From Thermoprotei archaeon (lineage in GTDB: Archaea; Thermoproteota; Methanomethylicia; Nezhaarchaeales; WYZ-LMO8): a stretch of DNA of 8,146 nucleotides. Position 1 is the stretch's first letter. The number at the start of each line of letters is the position of its first letter. The stretch lies in the NCBI GenBank assembly GCA_003650865.1, contig QMSN01000041.1, positions 1 through 8,146 on the forward strand, given 5' to 3'. The notes beneath the pieces were generated by a model. It was given only the letters and a program-made list of their open reading frames with translations, was not told the origin of the DNA and did no database searches. The position numbers were made by a program, and so were the translations under genes. Below, piece by piece: positions 6,835-8,146 of the stretch.

Positions 6835-7118
6835 GGGCTTTCCTCAGCTCCAAGCTCTCTAAGCCTAACTCCAACTTGCCTGATCTTCTCGTAGCAGCTC
6901 CTGCATGGGAATAGCACCTTAACCTTCCCCTCACACCCCCTCACTATTGCCTCAACTCCCCTGATTAGCTCGTCCAGCTCCCTCTTTGAGACCTCGACCT
7001 CGTAGACGCTTAGCTGGAGGAATTTCCCACCGAAGTTCTTGAGGTACTCCCTAAGCCTCCTCCTGTAGTCCTCGTGCTCAACCGGTATGTCGTAGACCAC
7101 TACTATCCTCACCCTCAC
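6831..7118 (-). CDS. cas2: Cas2 adaptation protein
   Basis: Cas2 is the small ferredoxin-fold dimer that bridges two Cas1 dimers in the spacer integration complex. The first strand VVVYDIP carries the conserved aspartate (D10 from the upstream start), and the second strand QLSVYEVEVSKRELDEL (35-51) is the usual QxSVfE segment. Two cysteines in FPCRSC near the C-terminus are unusual but not disruptive. The length of 93-95 residues is typical. GTG 7118 overlaps the stop of the upstream cas1 paralogue as GTGA. GTG 7112 is a good alternative: a GGGAGG Shine-Dalgarno sequence at 7125-7120 sits 7 nt before it, and it places the aspartate at residue 8 as in many Cas2 proteins. It is co-transcribed with the second cas1 copy, not with the catalytic one. 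The stop codon overlaps that of convergent cas1. Confidence 0.95.
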   Translation of the reverse strand: MRVRIVVVYDIPVEHEDYRRRLREYLKNFGGKFLQLSVYEVEVSKRELDELIRGVEAIVRGCEGKVKVLFPCRSCYEKIRQVGVRLRELGAEESP

Positions 7119-7909
7119 CCCTCCCGGAATGGCTTGTAGCTGAATAGCCCAGACCTCAAGGTGGATGCTAGAGACCTAGCTTGAGCGTTTACGTGCCAGA
7201 GGAGGCTGTGAGGTCTAGATGAGAGCGTTGCCCTCTGAATAGTTGCTTGAAGTGATGAGTCCACTAGCTTGGCCACAGCTCTCCTAAGCTCAGCTCCCTC
7301 TAGGTCTGGTGCTTTGAGGGCCTCTAGCACGACTATGTGCTCAAACTCGCAGGCTAAGTCGAAGCAGAGCTTGTCGTGTAGGAAGCCGACGTCCGGGTTT
7401 AAGCCAGCTCTGTAGAGAGCAGCCCAACAGATGGCTGCTAGCAGCGTTCTAGCGTACTCCGCCTTAGCCTTAGAGCTGGAGCCCCACCTCTCAGCTATCA
7501 CCCTGCTTATGGCGCTTCTAACCTCTCTCAAACCCCCTTCAAGCTCGACTTGAAGCTTCCCTCGAAAGCCCTCCCTCAAGGACTCTAGGAATATCCTTGA
7601 GAAGTGCTCTCTAACGTTTAGGTGGGCTTGGACTTGGTATATGAGGGGCTCAACGCTCTTGCCGTGAGATATCCAAGTGAAGCCCTCGACGTCGAGCCCA
7701 TCAACCAAGACCAGCGGCACACCGTACTTACGGGCTAACCCTATAGCTGAGCTACTCAGAGAACCCTCTCCATCAAGCACAACGCAGTACGTCCTCCTAG
7801 CAGCAACCTCAAAAGCCCTAGCTCCACTCCTCACCTCAACCCTAAACCTCTCACCCACAACCCCAAGCGTGTAGCCGCTCCCAACAACCCATAGAGGCCT
7901 GTACAGCAA
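7115..7909 (-). CDS. cas1: Second Cas1 homologue, shortened and probably catalytically degenerate
   Basis: This 264-residue protein is clearly Cas1-like. It has an N-terminal beta domain with VLDGEGSLSSSAIGLARKYG and VPLVLVD (44-70), the catalytic-domain block LNPDVGFLHDKLCFDLACEF (170-189), and the C-terminal SYKPF (257-261). Compared with the neighbouring 318-residue Cas1 it lacks segments in the helical domain, and six residues are gone between the histidine (H178) and the acidic motif. The DLAEEF of catalytic Cas1 is DLACEF here: D184 is kept but the metal-ligand glutamate is C187. The first ligand glutamate with its E-x4-R-x-Y pattern is not recognisable (E129 is a weak candidate). The reading frame is intact and overlaps cas2 by GTGA, so it is probably expressed and not a decaying pseudogene. 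TTG 7909 is the only convincing start after an in-frame TAG. A structural or regulatory partner role in a Cas1-Cas2 complex is inference. Confidence 0.88.
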   Translation of the reverse strand: MLYRPLWVVGSGYTLGVVGERFRVEVRSGARAFEVAARRTYCVVLDGEGSLSSSAIGLARKYGVPLVLVDGLDVEGFTWISHGKSVEPLIYQVQAHLNVREHFSRIFLESLREGFRGKLQVELEGGLREVRSAISRVIAERWGSSSKAKAEYARTLLAAICWAALYRAGLNPDVGFLHDKLCFDLACEFEHIVVLEALKAPDLEGAELRRAVAKLVDSSLQATIQRATLSSRPHSLLWHVNAQARSLASTLRSGLFSYKPFREG

Positions 7910-7934
7910 GAGGAGGCACCACTCAGCCCACAGC

Positions 7935-7943
7935 TAATTTTTC
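7935..7943 (-). promoter_or_regulatory. TATA-like element of the second cas1 / cas2 operon
   Basis: The minus strand reads GAAAAATTA here, centred about 29 nt before the TTG start at 7909. No Shine-Dalgarno sequence precedes that TTG, so leaderless transcription of the two-gene operon is likely. Confidence 0.5.
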
Positions 7944-7969
7944 ATTTGTCGAATTTACAGTTTACCTTA

Positions 7970-8146
7970 ACCCTAAGCCCTCAACGCCTACCCTCAACTT
8001 TAACCCGACAGCCCACCCTCAACACCCTAATCCTACCAACCCTACCAACACGCCTAACCCTAATCCTACCCACAAAAACCCTTCTGACAGCCACAAAGTA
8101 AAAGCACTCCTCAAACCCTTAAAGCACTTTGGCCCCTAAACCCAAG
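7970..8146 (-). other. Strand-asymmetric G-rich (minus) gene-free stretch with short telomere-like repeats
   Basis: No credible gene is found from 7910 to the window end. By eye the top strand of 7971-8146 has about 77 C against 13 G. Read on the minus strand there are three TTAGGG units (complements of 7971-7976, 8025-8030, 8058-8063) and more than ten runs of at least three G. A 13-nt exact repeat, CCCTAATCCTACC, occurs at 8025-8037 and 8058-8070, 33 nt apart; ACCCTCAAC recurs at 7990-7998 and 8015-8023; AAAGCACT recurs at 8101-8108 and 8121-8128. The units are too short and irregular for a CRISPR array. It might be a CRISPR leader, a G-quadruplex-forming region, or a diverged remnant; none of these is shown. 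Confidence 0.5.

Noticed and set aside
7115..7909. The second cas1 as a pseudogene.
   Set aside because: The frame is uninterrupted, the C-terminal YKPF and N-terminal domain are preserved, it has its own promoter-like box and it is translationally coupled to cas2, so it is more likely a functional divergent paralogue.
8025..8070. The start of a CRISPR array, because a 13-nt unit repeats at 33 nt.
   Set aside because: There are only two copies, the unit is shorter than known repeats, and the intervening sequence shares the same low complexity.
7981..8118. A 45-codon open frame on the minus strand, rich in Arg, Val and Gly.
   Set aside because: It is explained by the G-rich composition and short repeats, has no good start with a promoter or ribosome binding site, and matches no recognisable protein.

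Overview
The window looks like the genome of a hyperthermophilic crenarchaeon (Thermoproteota). It carries a NurA-HerA pair and crenarchaeal cas families (a Fe-S Cas4, an APE2256/Crn1-type CARF protein, a COG5551-like Cas6). AGG/AGA arginine codons dominate, GTG and TTG starts are common, and TATA-like boxes sit about 25-29 nt before most first start codons, as expected for leaderless archaeal transcripts. No genus can be named from sequence alone.

Layout: (1) 1-2317, plus strand: nurA (5' end probably cut by the window edge) overlapping herA, the archaeal DNA end-resection nuclease and helicase. (2) 2335-3024, minus: a small winged-helix protein with a CARF-like C-terminal half, probably a ligand-responsive cas regulator with the reverse domain order of Csa3. 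(3) 3025-3254: a 230-nt divergent intergenic region with two promoters and a long imperfect hairpin. (4) 3255-4985, plus: cas6 (crRNA processing), then cas4 (prespacer-trimming nuclease). (5) 4987-5820, minus: a Crn1-type ring nuclease. (6) 5821-5877: a compact bidirectional promoter. (7) 5878-6834, plus: a full catalytic cas1. (8) 6831-7909, minus: a second, shortened cas1 paralogue that has lost metal ligands, overlapping cas2. (9) 7910-8146: no credible gene; an extremely C-rich/G-poor top strand, so the bottom strand is G-rich with TTAGGG-like units.

Together this is a CRISPR-Cas accessory and adaptation island: spacer acquisition (two Cas1 proteins, Cas2, Cas4), pre-crRNA processing (Cas6), and cyclic-oligoadenylate signalling or regulation (ring nuclease, wHTH-CARF protein). 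It adjoins the NurA-HerA end-processing machine. No interference effector (Cas3, Cas5, Cas7, Cas8, Cas10) and no CRISPR repeats lie in the window, so those must be elsewhere. The genes alternate in strand and form three tail-to-tail pairs with stop codons 17 nt apart, 1 nt apart, or overlapping. The most unusual points are the catalytic/degenerate Cas1 pair with cas2 tied to the degenerate copy, the inverted wHTH-CARF regulator, and the back-to-back TATA boxes between the ring nuclease and cas1.
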